A stretch of DNA of 64,000 nucleotides from Rehmannia glutinosa (GCA_016081115.2 CM071935.1:28010075-28074074), one strand, 5' to 3'; positions 10,160-22,553 are shown, counted from the first letter of the stretch. Notes: generated from the letters alone by a model not told the origin. Numbers and translations are program-made.

Positions 10160-11432
10160 TTCTCCATTTAGGTTTCCAAAGATTTGAGGTGAGTTTCAAT
10201 TGTTGTTACTTTTAAATCCAAATTATCCATATGAGCATCGCTTCGGTTCAACCTGGATCGGGTTTCCCCAATAAATGTGCCAAGAAATTCTTCCAATGAA
10301 GGGTTTTTCTCCCCAACTTGTGTGCTTGTGCTTGCTTGATTTTGGAATCCCATGGGTGGTTGCAACACATATCTGGTATTGCTATAAGAAATTTTTTTGT
10401 GATTTCTAAGACTGGGATGATAATGAGTTAGCAATTGATTACCTCGATTGTTAAAATTGATGTTGTTTAGGTAATTTGCTTTCTCATTAGCATCTTGTAT
10501 TACCCCTTCGAGACTGGCCACTAGTGCTTTATCTATCGGTTGTGTTTTGCCTATTGAATTTATTACAACTAATTGATTTGTCAAAGCTAAGATTTGAGCA
10601 GATAAAGCCGACATGGTATCTAGCCCGAACACACCTACAAGTTTTCTTTGTATAGATCATTCGGAAGGCCATTGATAGCTATTTGTAGCCATCTCTTCAA
10701 GCAAAACAAGGCCATTAATGAACCTCTTGCAGCAACATCAATAATAGTACGAGTTTGCTCATTCATTCCGTTGTAAAAATATTGAACTTGTTGCCAATTA
10801 GCATAGCCATGTTGTGGGCATCTTCGAAGTAGATCTTTGAATCGTTCCCATGCTTTGTACAACGGTTCAAAGTCTATATGCTGAAATTGATCTATTTCAC
10901 TTTTTAATTGGAGTGTCTTACTTGTTGGAAACAATTTTGCCATAAAGTTTCGAGTAAGATCATTCCAATTTACAATGCTTCCCGGGCAAAAAATTGTAGA
11001 CAATGTCTTGCCTTGTCCCAGAGTAAAAATGGAAATAGCCTCAATTAGATTGCTTCATCGGGGGATACTATTCATTTTTATGGTATCACAAATTTCTAAG
11101 AATGTAGCCAAGTGAGCATTTGGGTCATCTACTGCACCCCCCCAAACTGATTTTGTTGAACCATACTTATGAGAGCTGGTTTCAACTCAAAATTATTCGC
11201 ATTAATTGGTTGGCGTTGAATACCCAAATAATTTTGATTTGTGTTATGTTGGAAGTAGTCTCGAATAACTCATTCTTGTCCATTTTGTATCGCTGGAACA
11301 TTATTGTTATCTTCATTATTGTGTCCATCCATTGCGGGTGCCTTAATTCATTAGCGTGCTCAAAGCTCTCTTAATGTCCTTTCGATTTCTGGATCAAAGG
11401 GGATTAAATTAGTGCTTTGAGATCGTCGTATC
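10160..11432 (-). pseudogene. gag: Athila-type gag, broken
   Basis: Pieces in successive frames give the Athila gag order: RRSQSTNLIPFDPEIERTL near 11415-11360, PINANNFELKPALISMVQQN near 11215, DPNAHLATFLEICDTIKMN near 11130, then NWNDLTRNFMAKLFP and LYKAWERFKDLLRRCP (10635-11003), and the C-terminal stretch with NPSLEEFLGTFIGETRSRLN near 10260 (10168-10632). Gag packages the element RNA into virus-like particles in the cytoplasm. The frame is broken at least at about 11330, 11140, 11075 and 10700, by stops and small indels. The position expected for the initiator ATG reads ATA. It is transcribed, if at all, from the LTR TATA box at 12275-12282. Confidence 0.8.
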
Positions 11433-11549
11433 GAATGAACTATGGTAAAAATAACTAAATATTGAAAGAAAAAAATCTAGATTAAAATTAAAACTATGTG
11501 GTAACAATATTAGCGCAAATGAAATTAATTCATTCCCGGGCCAAAAACT
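11433..11549 (-). other. Athila leader with deleted primer-binding site
   Basis: Directly after the LTR end the minus strand reads TTTTTGGCCCGGGAA. The usual Athila primer-binding site is TGGCGCCGTTGCCGGGG; the sequence here looks like that site with about seven central bases missing. Confidence 0.55.
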
Positions 11550-12274
11550 TGTTCGAAAAAATATTACTGCAAGTGTACGGTGTCAAGTTTTAATATAGTG
11601 ATAAAAATTGGGTTGTCGTTTCACAGGGAATGATAATTAAATAAGCACTAAGTACTGTAATTAAAATAGCTTAATTTTATCTAGAAAATTGAATAATGAG
11701 TTTGGGTGTTTACTCAAAATAAGTAAATAGCAAAAGCACAATTTAACACAAAGTTTGATCGAAAAATGCAATAATAAATAAATTCTAGAGAAATGATTCA
11801 CTTAATCCTATATATTATATTTATCAACTTAATTTATAAATAAATCCAAATTATTGATCAAGTAATTTAGAAGTAATAAAAACCAACAGTATAGATAAAT
11901 TAACTACTGAAACATGATAAATAAAAGCATCAAAATATAAGATTCAATTAAGTTACATCATCCTCTAGAAATAGAAACTTAGCTCATGATGATATCCATA
12001 AAATTAAACAACAAATAATTAAACATGCTCTACAATTTACATGCAAATATTAAAAGAGAGGGTAAAAAGAAACTTGTGTGTATCCCGTTGGAAGATTTCT
12101 CAAGCTTCCAGTGGTAAGCTCATGCTCTGTGCTACCCTTCCTATAATTTGTTGCTGAGCAAATATGCAGAACCGCACAAATGGTAGAAAAATAAAAACTA
12201 TAAACTGAAGGAAAGAAACTGATAACTTGATTTCTGTGGTGACAGGTGTGTCTTCAATCGTTCGAACTGAAGAC

Positions 12275-12282
12275 TATTTATA
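12275..12282 (-). promoter_or_regulatory. TATA box of the Athila LTR
   Basis: TATAAATA on the minus strand in the context TTCTATAAATAGTCTTCAG, about 725 bp before the LTR end. Context and orientation match transcription towards gag. Confidence 0.65.
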
Positions 12283-12486
12283 GAAGAGGATCTGAATGCA
12301 TTTGGTGTCAACCAGATAGGTCTGTCTATTGTCCATTATCAAATGTCTTCCACTAATTTTCCTTTTGACGTATAGGTTGGTGGCTTTTTCTTCTTCTTTC
12401 TGCTGATAATGCTTCTCACTCGTTTAATTAATCTGTTCGTTGTTTTTCACCATGTAAAATCGAATTATTGCTGAGCTGTTTTGTAG

Positions 12487-12662
12487 GTACCGTGGTAGAC
12501 ATTGAATGTATCGCGGTCGAAAGCAGTGAAATCGAGCACAGATGAATTGCACCGCGGTGCACAGTAAAAATACGGTGTACCGCGATACATAAATTTTTGT
12601 ACCGCGTTACAAGCTTTAGGTGTGCTTTTGTTTTTGTTTATTAAATTGGTGTACCACGGTAC
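12487..12662. repeat. Six copies of a degenerate 12-bp palindrome (GTACCGCGGTAC) in the Athila U3
   Basis: Copies at 12487-12498, 12508-12519, 12549-12560, 12577-12588, 12599-12610 and 12651-12662; the third is GCACCGCGGTGC, which keeps the dyad through paired changes. They lie 200-390 bp upstream of the TATA box. Confidence 0.8.
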
Positions 12663-12961
12663 ACATTTTTATTAATTTTTTCTTTTTTTCTCTTTTCTTT
12701 TTTTTCATTTATTTCCTTTTTTTCTTTTCTTTTTTTGTTTCTTTTTCTTTTTCTTTTCTTTTTTTTTGTATTTTTTTCGTTCTTTCACCGCCATGATTCA
12801 TTTTTCACCGTCTTCCGCCCATTTCTTGATTTCTTGGTACCTTTATACCTATTACAACTTGATGTATAATTTCGATAATAATCTGGACTCAATATACTTA
12901 AAAACAATACATTTTTTAAGTTTTAGGATACATATTTTGTTGGTAAAATACCAACTTAACA

Positions 12962-13913
12962 GTTGCTCCTGGGACCCAGCTTCTTCACAAGACAGTTGTC
13001 CTGTTACTTCAGCCTCCTTTAAACCCTTGGACTTGATCACTTAGCCCTCCAACAGGTTCAAAGCATCGGTTCAAACTGGAACCTCACTACTTCTCCTTCA
13101 ACCTTGGAGAGTAGACTCATTCTTTCTTGAAAACAATTTTCCTTTTCAACAGATGAAGTAATCTTTCGTTCAGTGAGTGTGTTAGATTGAATTCCTTTAA
13201 AGTTAGGCTTGAGGATTTCTTTGAAAAGCTTGAGAGAAATTTGCAAGTTATTATTTGATTGCTTGTCTACTTGTATTGAACTCGGTAACCTTCTCTCACT
13301 TGCTTCATCAGCCTTTTATAGTGCACATTTGAAATTATGTCGGTTGAAGAGATAGACATAAATTTCAAATCACACTCATAGGTTCTTTGGCTTGTCTTGT
13401 CTTGAAGCATTGATGTAGATCATACCATGAATTAATTGCTCTGCAGCCTTTCCTTAATCTCAGTAGGATTTCAGGTGCAACTCATTGGTTCCTTGATTTT
13501 TACACTCTTTTAGCAAAAGAGCTTTATTGATGGCAGCCTAACACATGCCTATTTCCAGCAAAACATTGACTTGTCTTGACAACGGATTTCTTTCAGCTTT
13601 TTTCAAGTCTTGTCTATTGCATATCCCTATGACATTTGATTCCAATCATTTTGGAATGACTTAGTTGTCAGTCAGTTGACTGAGAAAGCTTTTCTTTCAC
13701 TTGACTAAGTCTTCACTTCACTTCACACACAAATGACACACGGATGGGTCTTCTCTTCGATCTTGATCGTGTCTTGTAATCTTCAACTTAGTGACTCAAC
13801 TCAAAACATACATTTATCTATTACAAGTTGAATTACAATGAAAATGGGGTGCCAACTTCCTAATCTTAGTTTTACATGGTATCATCAAAATCTATACATA
13901 ATTTTTCATAACA
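12962..13913 (-). repeat. 3' LTR of element A (truncated by Athila F)
   Basis: Homologous to 53716-54659 over its whole length and to the LTRs of B more distantly. Ends ...CATAACA at 13913, followed by the polypurine tract. TATA box TATAAAAG on the minus strand at 13313-13320. About the first 500 bp (plus-strand left side) are missing. Confidence 0.8.
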
Positions 13914-14194
13914 ATTTCCCCCTTTTTGATTATGCCGAAACTTAAGTAAATACAACAAAGTAAATAGTGCAGTAACAAAGAATGAATGTATATAATATGT
14001 CAATTTTATTTGAACATATAATTCTTGTACTTTACAACCGCACTTTTCAAAGCTTTTACAAAGTATAACATATACAATGTATCAGAGTTATACACGTGTT
14101 CATACAAATGTATCATAGTATTACAATAGGTATCAAAGCATGTACTTACAATTGTGTATTTACAAATCAGTAAAATACAATGAAGGGATTCAGT
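13914..14194 (-). other. Polypurine tract and 3' UTR of element A
   Basis: The minus strand reads AAAAAGGGGGAAATTG immediately before the 3' LTR (13914-13929), the expected polypurine tract that primes plus-strand DNA synthesis. The rest is non-coding. Confidence 0.7.
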
Positions 14195-17100
14195 TGTCTT
14201 CAACGCCTCGGCTGCTTTATTCTTCTCTCATCTTCTTCATAACTCCTTTTGTCATCTTTAACTTTTCTTGTTTTTCTATCTTATTCCTCCCCTTTCTTTT
14301 TCTCATAGGCTTTTTTTGCTGAAAGGTCTTCTCTCCTCTGCCTTTCTTTCCATTCATGGTTTAGCCTTTCATTTTGTTCTTCTTGCCTCCTCCTTGCTTC
14401 TTCATTCCTTCTTTCAACTTAAATATTAGCAAGAGTATCTAGCCCAACCTAGTAGTTTATCCCCTTTCTTATGCAGATCAACATACCGAACATCTTTAGG
14501 TTTTAGCAGTGATGGAGTACTTCTACCTCTTCCACCACTGCCAAACCTTCCCATTCCTCGCTGCGACTCAACTCCTCCTCTTGGAATGTACTGTACGGGT
14601 GCCTTGGTAGTCTGCTGACTGCTTGAACTGTGCTTTCTGTCAGCTGATTTGCACAAGTTGAGTCTTTTCTCCCAATACAGATCCCACGCCTGGGGTAGAG
14701 TCATATTCTTGAAATATCTTTCTGCAGTTAGAGTTTGGAATTCCTCTAAAGATCTTGGCTCAGATCCTGCATCAGGTAATGTAAGCTCACGGAGGGGGTC
14801 TCAAAGCTGGGGAATCGTTTAACAGTCCAGCTGGGGGGCCTTCATACTTCGCTTTCAGATTTTCAATCCTCTTGTGATGTTTCTCAGCTGCCATTTCAAA
14901 TTCAGCTTCAAAGGCTTCTCGAGATTCTTTGAATGCCAAATCAGCTTTCTCATCAACATTCATATTTTGAGGCAGTTGACTGAGGATAGAAGCTGTCACT
15001 TCACCTTGCTGAGGGGTCTTAGCAAGCATAATCTTCAATGGCGGTTTCTTCATTTCACTGCCTTCCCCCTTACTTCCACCATCCTTATTACTTCCTTGTT
15101 TTTTACTTTCATCTTCCCCCTTTTTGGCATCATCACCAAGGGGTAGAGCCAACTGAGGGAATAATCCTCCAAGGAGTAGATCAATCTTGTTGTTGGTCAT
15201 GTCCATCTTGTCATGACTCTTGGAGTTCGTTGATATGAATTTGGATCGCAGAGCTTTTGTCTAAGCTGCCATCAACTTCAATTCTATTTGGAGCATCATA
15301 ACCTCTGTATGCACGTTGGCCTCTGTTTTCTGAAGTTATGCCTTGTGTTGTGCCTTTAGAAACTCCATCTCACTTTTATGCGATTGATACATCCTGAAGA
15401 TATGGTCCCTCTGCCTCTACTAAAATTTGGCGTTTTCTGAGCTCCAGATCACCATTTTGGCAAAAAGAGATTTGAAGTATGTGACCTGCTCATGCCTTAG
15501 TGCTTTAGTTTGCCCAATCCATTCTCTTATCCTTAAGAACGTGCCTCGGATATCTCCTGTGATGTTTTCATCTCTGTTGTAAAGCCGTTGGTTGAGTGTT
15601 GCAAATTCTCGTTCCATATTTTCAATTTCATTACAAATGGCCTTGAAGGCTTTGCAGAAGTCAGTTGCATCTGCAGACTGCTCTTCTGGCCACACAACAT
15701 CAAAGTCAAATCCAATTGGCACCATGGTAGTTTTAGCAGGAGTTCCAAGTTCTTCAGCTGAGACTTGGACATGGTATTTTGCACTTTCAGTTGCTGCCTC
15801 TACTTCCAAGGGTACATGAGCCTTGAAAGGAAAGTAATCAACAAATAAATCTTCTGGAAAAACAGGAATATCCACATCCTCTGCCTGTGGAGCCTTTCCT
15901 TTTTCCTTCATTAAATCTTCAGCTCTTTGTGCCTCGGCTGTCTCAGCATCATCGGCATTTAGTGCAGCTGTGTTAGCCTGCGGAGCTGACTGGTCCTCAA
16001 CTGTCTTAATAGCTTCATTGGCATTAGTAGAATCTCTCTTTTGTGTAGACTATTCCTCGGTTGACTTATCAGCGTAATGGGAAGGTGATGAGGCCATGAG
16101 AGGTGGTCTATCAACCAATATAAAGTTTATAGGAGCATCCTTGTCACTAGCTTGCCTTCTTTTTGCTAGGGCCTCCTCAGCAGCTTTGTCCTTAGATGAT
16201 TTTTTAATAGGACTGGACTCAGCTTTGTCGTCTGTTCCCAATAATTCAATGTCAACATTTTCTTGAGAATCATGAAGAGCATTGATCTCTTCTTATTCCA
16301 TGAATTCTTCCTGAGGGGTAGCACCAGTTCTTCGATTTCTTACCCAGTGAAGTCTCAACCTCCTCTGGGCCTTCATTACCCTCAATAGTCTCAACCACTG
16401 CGGGCCTTGTGTCATCCCTTTTGCAGCCTCAACTGCAGCAGGGTCTTCAACAGATATCCCTTCAAAGAGAGAGTCGCTTTGGGGTCTTCAAAGGGCATCC
16501 TTCGAATTCTCAACTCCTTGGATTGCACTTTCAGGGCCAAGACTCTCAACTCTTGTGGCCTAACTTCCATCCTTTGCCTTAACTGCATCAACAACTTCAT
16601 TGGCCTGCATGCTAGCTGAAGTTTCAGCTGAGACAATTGAAATCGTCTAAGCCTCATCAACCACAGTCTGATGTACATCTAAGGTCACACATTCGCCTCC
16701 TAACTTCTCTTTGATATTGTCTCCCACAACCTCATCTGACCCGGCTGTGCTGGTTTGAGTTTCCCCCTCAGCTGGTGCACCAACAGAGTCTCGAGCAGTG
16801 GGGTCACTCAAAACCTGAGACTTGGTTGCATTTCCTTTTGAGTGATCAGTCGTTAGGGCGGGTGTCCCAACACCTTCTTCAGGGAGTGGCTTGGCTAAGA
16901 TGCCCTCTTCTACATCATCCTTAGCTTCATCGCCATTCTTCCTGGTATTTTCATCCTCCGAGTGCAATGGAGATGTGGTGGCATCAATTGTTCATCACCA
17001 TTCTTCCTGGTATTGTCGTCGTCATCGCTACTGCTAGCAGGCACGAAGGCACTTCCAGGCACTCATTCAAAGGGGCAGGGTTGAGGTTGCTTGGATTCTT

Positions 17101-18706
17101 CAACTGCTTAAGTGGATGGTCATGCAGAAATCAGGGTCCAGGGCAGGACAGAGTGGAATATTCCCTAGGAAATTCAGCAGTTCTTCTTCCTCTTCTACAA
17201 ACTTCAGGTGCTGGAATTGAGCTCTGGCATAGCTCAACTTCATGTTCCTCTATACCATCAGCCTCTCCTGTACATCTGGGTATGCTGGAGATAGCATAAC
17301 CACGTCATCATCCTCCTCGTCTTCAGCATTTGGCACGAGGGGAGCCCTTTCATCCTTATTTGATCTGGCATCGGTTTGACAGGAGCGAACAACTAACTCC
17401 TAAGACTGGTCAGTTGTGCCCACTTCTTTTTCTTCAGTTGTCTTACGAACAACTGTCTCTTCCACATTCTACTAGATCTTTATCTACAGTCTCCTCGACT
17501 TCACCAGTGTTCTCCTCACCACCTTTAGCTTGCGTAGACTGTTGCTCCTCTACTTCAACAGTCTCCTTTTCAACTTGAGTGCCACTTGGCTGGCATTTCC
17601 AAGGCAGATCTTCTTACTAATCGCATTCTCTTTGTTCGTACAAGAGGAATCTCTACCTCTTCTTCTTCCTCTTCGATGGCAGCTGGCTCTGCCATCTTTA
17701 TCTTTTTAGCTGCAACTGGCTTTCGAGGCATAGTTGAGCGTTTTTTCTTTACGACTGGAGAAGGGGCAAGGGAATCCATCTCAGTATCGGCTAATGGCGC
17801 AGGTGCAGGGTCTTCCACCAGTAGGGGAAGGCATTGCTGCAGCAACTTTCTTCTTCCTCTGCACAGGCTTCGGAGAGGGATCCTTTGCAGTTGCAGCAGT
17901 GTCCTCGGGGACGGGGATCAATCGCTCACCTTGCCGTGTCGCTCTTCTTGCTTAGGTTTGCCTCTGAGCAGCTAAGAGGTTTGCCTTGAAAATCTTCTTA
18001 TTCACGTGGAAGGGCTTCCATTCCTAGGAGGAATGCCCTTCACCTCCATCAAATGGCCAATCACTAGGCCATACCCCAACGAACTAACGAACATGCCAAC
18101 ATCGTTAATGGTCTTGTTCATTACGTTCTAGCATATTTGCCTGAAGATGAACTCAGCCCAGTTCACCTTCTTCTCCTCCAGAATAGCAACCATGGCAGTC
18201 AGCTTAGTCCTAGACCGTTGATTGAAGCTGCCAAACTTCATGTCAATGCACTTGGACACTACGTCCATGAGCTTGTGATAATCATTCTTGATGAGTGGCT
18301 ACTTGGCTCTGTAAACAGCCTTAGCAACAGACTCTAGTTTGGCGATCTCATTCCATGTTGCAGCCAGGTTTATGTCCTTTTCAATGATCTGCTTCAACCC
18401 AGTTGAAAGAAGATGACATTGAATATTCAAATCCGCATCAGTTATCTTTATGTTAGTGTTGTGGAAGGAAAAATGGATTTCTCCATCGTGAACCTCAGCG
18501 TTCACGTAGAACATGGCCACCTCTTCAAGATAGGTGTGTGAAAACTCCATATTGAGAAATCTCTTCAGACCGGATTTCTCCATTTTCTCAGCAATCTTCT
18601 TAGCAAGGGCTTTGCCAACCCCTTGTTTCACTATTCCTTCAAAATCCACCGCTGAACCTGAGTGGATCATCTCAGCCATCTTCACAAAATCGTAACTTGG
18701 AGCCCT
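14195..18706 (-). pseudogene. Long extra ORF of element A, downstream of pol (broken)
   Basis: Homologous along its length to the extra ORF of B. N-terminal block (18685-18302): FVKMAEMIHSGS, KKIAEKMEKSGLKRFL, then a conserved fold-like stretch resembling the plant transposon-associated domain (PF20167 type; assignment from memory, not searched). The middle is rich in Ser, Thr, Glu and Lys. A second conserved block at 15911-15420 contains FDFDVVWPEE, NRDENITGDIRG and RIREWIGQTK. The C-terminal part has GRFGSGGRGRSTPS and DVRYVDLHKKGDKL (14704-14426) and ends in a Glu/Arg/Lys-rich helical stretch. Several stops and frameshifts break it, and the start equivalent to B's ATG reads AGG at 18706. 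Function unknown; extra ORFs in this position of SIRE-like elements have been called env-like, but I see no clear signal peptide or membrane segment. Confidence 0.7.
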
Positions 18707-19217
18707 TTCAGAGAATGAAACTTGGAAACAAGAACTTAAACGAAGTACAAGCTAGGGTTTTTGCTTGGTTTGCAGAGTAGGTTTTGCCTTTGCTTTGAGA
18801 GAGATAAGTGTAAAGTGAGGAGAGAGAAAATGAAAATAGGGTATATAAGGGATGTGGGGGGATGGTTTTTAGAATTCAAAAAGGTTGATCACGATCAACG
18901 GTTGAGACTAAAAGCTTGAAACCGCATTAAGTTCCCCACATTAAATGAAGCAGCATAATTACTGCTGATGTCATGCCCAAAAACATTCATGCTCGCAAAA
19001 AACGACTGCATTTTGTCACTTAGCTCTCAAATAACTTAGCTATCTTCCAAAAGTGACTTAACTGTGCTTCTCTATTCTCATAATGATCACTCAGTTGTCC
19101 AACTAACTCGATACAACTGACTAGCCATCTTGACTGTTTTACTTGGCTGAAATATGAAACTTTGCTTATTTTCAATTCTCTCTTTTTTGACTTTGCTGAT
19201 TAAGTCTTTTGAGCCTC
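18707..19217 (-). promoter_or_regulatory. Spacer between pol and extra ORF of A, with TATA-like element
   Basis: No ORF. The minus strand has CCTTATATACCC at 18839-18850, about 135 bp before the extra-ORF start, followed by a CT-rich leader, consistent with an internal promoter. This is inference from sequence only. Confidence 0.45.
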
Positions 19218-20330
19218 CTAACTCAGCTCAATCAATCCTATCTCATATTTAATCTCTTCAAACTTTGATTCACATAATGGCTTAGTGAATATATCAGCTA
19301 ATTGCTTATCACTTGATATGTATTCCAAAGTGATGTCTTTGTTTTCAACATGATCTCTTATGAAATGGTATCTAACATCAATGTCCTTGGTTCTTGTATG
19401 TAATACATGGTTATGGGTTATTGCAATAGCACTTGTGTTATCACACATAATTGGAATCTCTTTTTCTTCTATATCATGGTCTCTCAGTTGTTGCCTCATC
19501 CATAATACTTGGGCATAACAAATTTGCACGAAGCTATGTGTACGATTTAGTTTGTGGATGTAGCTATTAAGTTTTGTTTCTTGTTGAACCAATAAACTAA
19601 TCTATTTCCAAGCATTTGACAGGTACATGATGTACTTTTCATGTCTACTCTACATCCAGCATAGTCTGAGTCTGAGTAACCAACTAGCTTGAATCCTCCA
19701 TCCTTTGGATACCATAAGCCAACTTCTTGGCATCCCTTCAAATACCGTAGGATTCTCTTGGTTGCAGTCATGTGACTCTCTTTTGGTGCAGATTGAAATC
19801 TAGCACATACACCTACAACAAAGGTGGTGTATGGCCTACTTGCTGGCAAATAGAGCAATGATCCAATAAGGGCTTTATATCTGGTTTGACTTATGAAGGT
19901 TTTATCCTTCATTTGCTTGACTTGAAGACCTAGAAAGAAAGCCAACTCTCTTATCATTCTCATTTCAAATTTCCCTTACATGAGCTTTGAAAGTTTGTCA
20001 CATGGCTTTTTGTTTGTGGATCAAAAAATGATATCATCCACATAAATTTGAACAAGCAATATACTCTCCCCATCTTGAATTTTGAAGAGTATTCTATCAA
20101 CTTTGCCTTTGGTGAATCCATTGTCTATTCCATCAAAAAAAAAAAATCCATTGTCAATTAGAAACTGAGACAATGTGTCATGCGAAGCTCTTGGTGCTTG
20201 TTTCAATTCATACAATATTTTCTTGAGCTTGTAAACTTTATCTCCAATAGTTTTCTACTCAAAACCTGGAGGTTGCTCCACATAGAATTCTTCTTCCAAA
20301 AGTCCATTTAAAAATGCACTCTTCACGTCT
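19218..20330 (-). pseudogene. pol: Copia pol of element A: end of reverse transcriptase and RNase H
   Basis: Begins inside the reverse transcriptase at DVKSAFLNGLLEEEFYVEQP (20325-20265), continues with the catalytic VQIYVDDIIF at 20050-20021, ELAFFLGLQVKQMKD and then RNase H with VGYSDSDYAGCRVDMKST, EKEIPIMCDNTSAIAITHN and DVRYHFIRDHVENKDI, ending at the stop at 19218. These enzymes copy element RNA into DNA in the virus-like particle. Frame breaks occur at about 20250, 20140, 20000 and 19570, and the stretch between ISQTRY and KALIGSLLYLPASRP is shortened. At 20330 the coding sequence stops abruptly at the truncated LTR of C, so integrase and the front half of the transcriptase are gone. 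Confidence 0.88.
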
Positions 20331-20710
20331 ATGACCTCGACCGGTCGCCTTCCCCATAGATCGGTCAGTCTCTTAAAATGTTGAAATAGAAGAGATTTTT
20401 TAAAAATGAAGATGCCCAGACACCGGTCGACCACATCGGTCGGCCTGAGCAGTTTTTGCTGCTGTTTCATTTCTATTTTGATTTTTCAAAGTTTAGGCAC
20501 GGGTTGCCGTCTAGGGCGACCGGTTGGCCTCGAAACAGAAGTGTTGTCCGATTTTTGTCAAAAATAAAGTTCAAGAAATACTTCAAAAAATCAGTATAAA
20601 TCATTTGAATTGTTTTGAAGTGTTTGGACAAAATTTTGGGGACATAGTTTGGGTATAAAAACTCATTTAAACAAAATCATCAAAATCATGATAAAAATAT
20701 TTTTCTAACA
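20331..20710 (-). repeat. Remnant of the 3' LTR of element C
   Basis: Matches 51708-52127 (shared landmarks GACCTCGACCGGTC, GAAGATGCCCAGACACC and the end AAATATTTTTCTAACA). Only about 380 of 1318 bp remain; the TATA-to-end part is deleted at the junction with A's pol. Confidence 0.8.
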
Positions 20711-21006
20711 AACTCCCCCTTTTGATGATTACAACGCAAAATAATTTTACAAGAGCAAGTAATTTTTCCGATCGAAAAAATAGTCTATCCGATTTAAGCA
20801 ACATTTATCAAAAATAAAGTTTTAACAAGGAAAGGAGCAAGATTTTTCAAAATAAGTTTTAAGAAGCTCCCCCTATCAACAAGCTTAATCAAAACACAAA
20901 AGAGCTGAAATTTTAAGCATAAAAGCTACGACTTTTTACAATATAGCTTAAAAGCTATGCATCTTAAAAATTCCCCACAATAGAAATCATTAGTAACAAT
21001 GATTAA
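20711..21006 (-). other. Polypurine tract and part of the 3' UTR of element C
   Basis: The minus strand reads AAAAGGGGGAGTT just before the LTR. Non-coding, with A-rich stretches and a GGGGGAGCTT motif (plus AGCTCCCCCT near 20865) also present in the 3' UTRs of the other C part and of D. Confidence 0.7.
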
Positions 21007-22553
21007 TGTAGGTCCCAAGGGGTGTGAGTGTAAGGTTTAGAAGGGGGGAGGGTTGAATAAACCTTACCAACTTTTCAAATTAGTCCTTTCAAATATTCGT
21101 GAGTTAATACTTCACACTTTGTGTCCTTGATGGACAACTAAGTTAGTTAATCGTGAGTTAGTCACTCAACGACTTCATTGAACTGTTGATAGAATAACTC
21201 AAATTGTTTTGACTAAAGACTTAACTCGATTGTGATTTGTTTTCATTGGAAGACTTAACACCCTTGAATTTGGTTAAGTTTGTTTTAATACTTGGTTTTA
21301 GCACTTTTCGATTGATTATCAATTGGATAACAAATTTATCGTGAGATATAAAAATAAGATGCAGAAATTAAAGTGCTCCAATGTAAATGACACAATAAGT
21401 TTTTATAGAGGTTCGAAGATGGGGTAATTCTTCTACTCCTCTCTTCTCCAACTCCTGGAGGAATCCACTAAGTATTGATTAATATACATAGTGGTTAACA
21501 GTCCAGATACAAGTCTTGATCACACAGCTGACTTGATCCTTTGGGACTCAGTCTGGAGATGCATTGGTCACACAGTTGGCTTCTCGTTCGACTCAGCTTC
21601 TTCACAGGGCAGCTGCCTTGCTACTACAGCCCACTTGCTCAAACTTCTTGGATTTGATCACGAAGCCCTCCAAAAACTTGAGACTGGTTCGACCTTGAAC
21701 CTTTCTACAATCCTTCGTGGAATGTAGACCCCTTGATTTTTCAAAAATTTCCTCTTCAACTGATTGAAGTTGTCTTTCCTTCACAGGTGAGTGTTGGATT
21801 GATTTCCTTCATAATATAGGCTTGAGGATTGATCTAGAATGACTTGAGAATATTTTTGGTTACAGTTCAAATGTTTTCTTGAATGTTCGTGGTTCAGGTA
21901 ACCTTCTCTCAGAGTTATTCCTCAGCCTTTTATAGTGATCTTTCAAAAATCTGCCCGTTGAAGAGATAGACTTATTTTTGAAAGTCACTTGTGGTCGTTG
22001 GCTTGTCTTGTTGCAGTCCTTGGAATTGCCACTTCCTCGTATGAATGATTCTTCAGCTTTTCAGAGTTCTGACCCAAGTGCAGTGCTTCCCATTGGTTTA
22101 TTCCTCTTGCACGCTTCTGGGACTGCGCACTTCAAGAAAGATAGTATGGAAGTATTACTTGTTTAAGTAATTCTCTTGATTTCTGTGCAACGGATCTCTT
22201 TTAGTTATCTCGACTTGACTGCATTTCATTGACTTCCCCAGGCGACTTCGAGTCAGCTTCCAATCATTGGATGACTCTTCTTTCACTTCAACTTGAGACT
22301 TGGCTATCTTGAGTTGACTTGACTGATACTTCACTCAGATGTATCTCAGCTGCACCTTCAGTCGAGTTCCTATCTTCTCTTCTTTGCCATACTCAGTTGC
22401 CTCACAGCAGAGTCTTCATTCTAGTCTCCAGTTGTCTTCTTGCATGTTCAGGGCTATCTATTACAATGCAATTTACAACAAAAATGGGGTGCCAACTTCC
22501 TATTCTAAGTTTTACATGGCATTCATCAAAATCTACAAAATAATTTCCCAACA
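21007..22553 (-). repeat. 3' LTR of element B
   Basis: Plus-strand ends TGTAGGTCCC and TTTCCCAACA. Close match to 42027-43594. TATA box TATAAAAG on the minus strand at 21927-21934. Short ORFs inside it repeat in the other LTR and are not genes. Confidence 0.9.

Larger units (their letters stand above)
10160..12961 (-). mobile_element. Athila-type Ty3/gypsy retrotransposon F, 5' part only
   Basis: Read on the minus strand: 5' LTR 12961-11550 (starts TGTTAAGTTGG, ends CGAACA), a damaged primer-binding site at 11547-11533, then gag down to about 10160, where the element is lost. The LTR length (1412 bp) and the gag type fit the Athila lineage. It cuts the 3' LTR of element A at 12961/12962, so it inserted after A. 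No pol, env-like ORF or 3' LTR remains in the window. Confidence 0.75.
11550..12961 (-). repeat. Athila 5' LTR of element F
   Basis: TG...CA ends on the minus strand (TGTTAAG at 12961, AACA at 11550). The downstream part carries the block ACACCGTACACTTGCAG before the LTR end, and a block near 11606-11629 (plus strand TTGTCGTTTCACAGGGAATG) that I associate with Athila LTR ends. Contains a TATA box, an upstream palindrome cluster and a long T/C-rich tract at 12663-12780. Confidence 0.65.
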
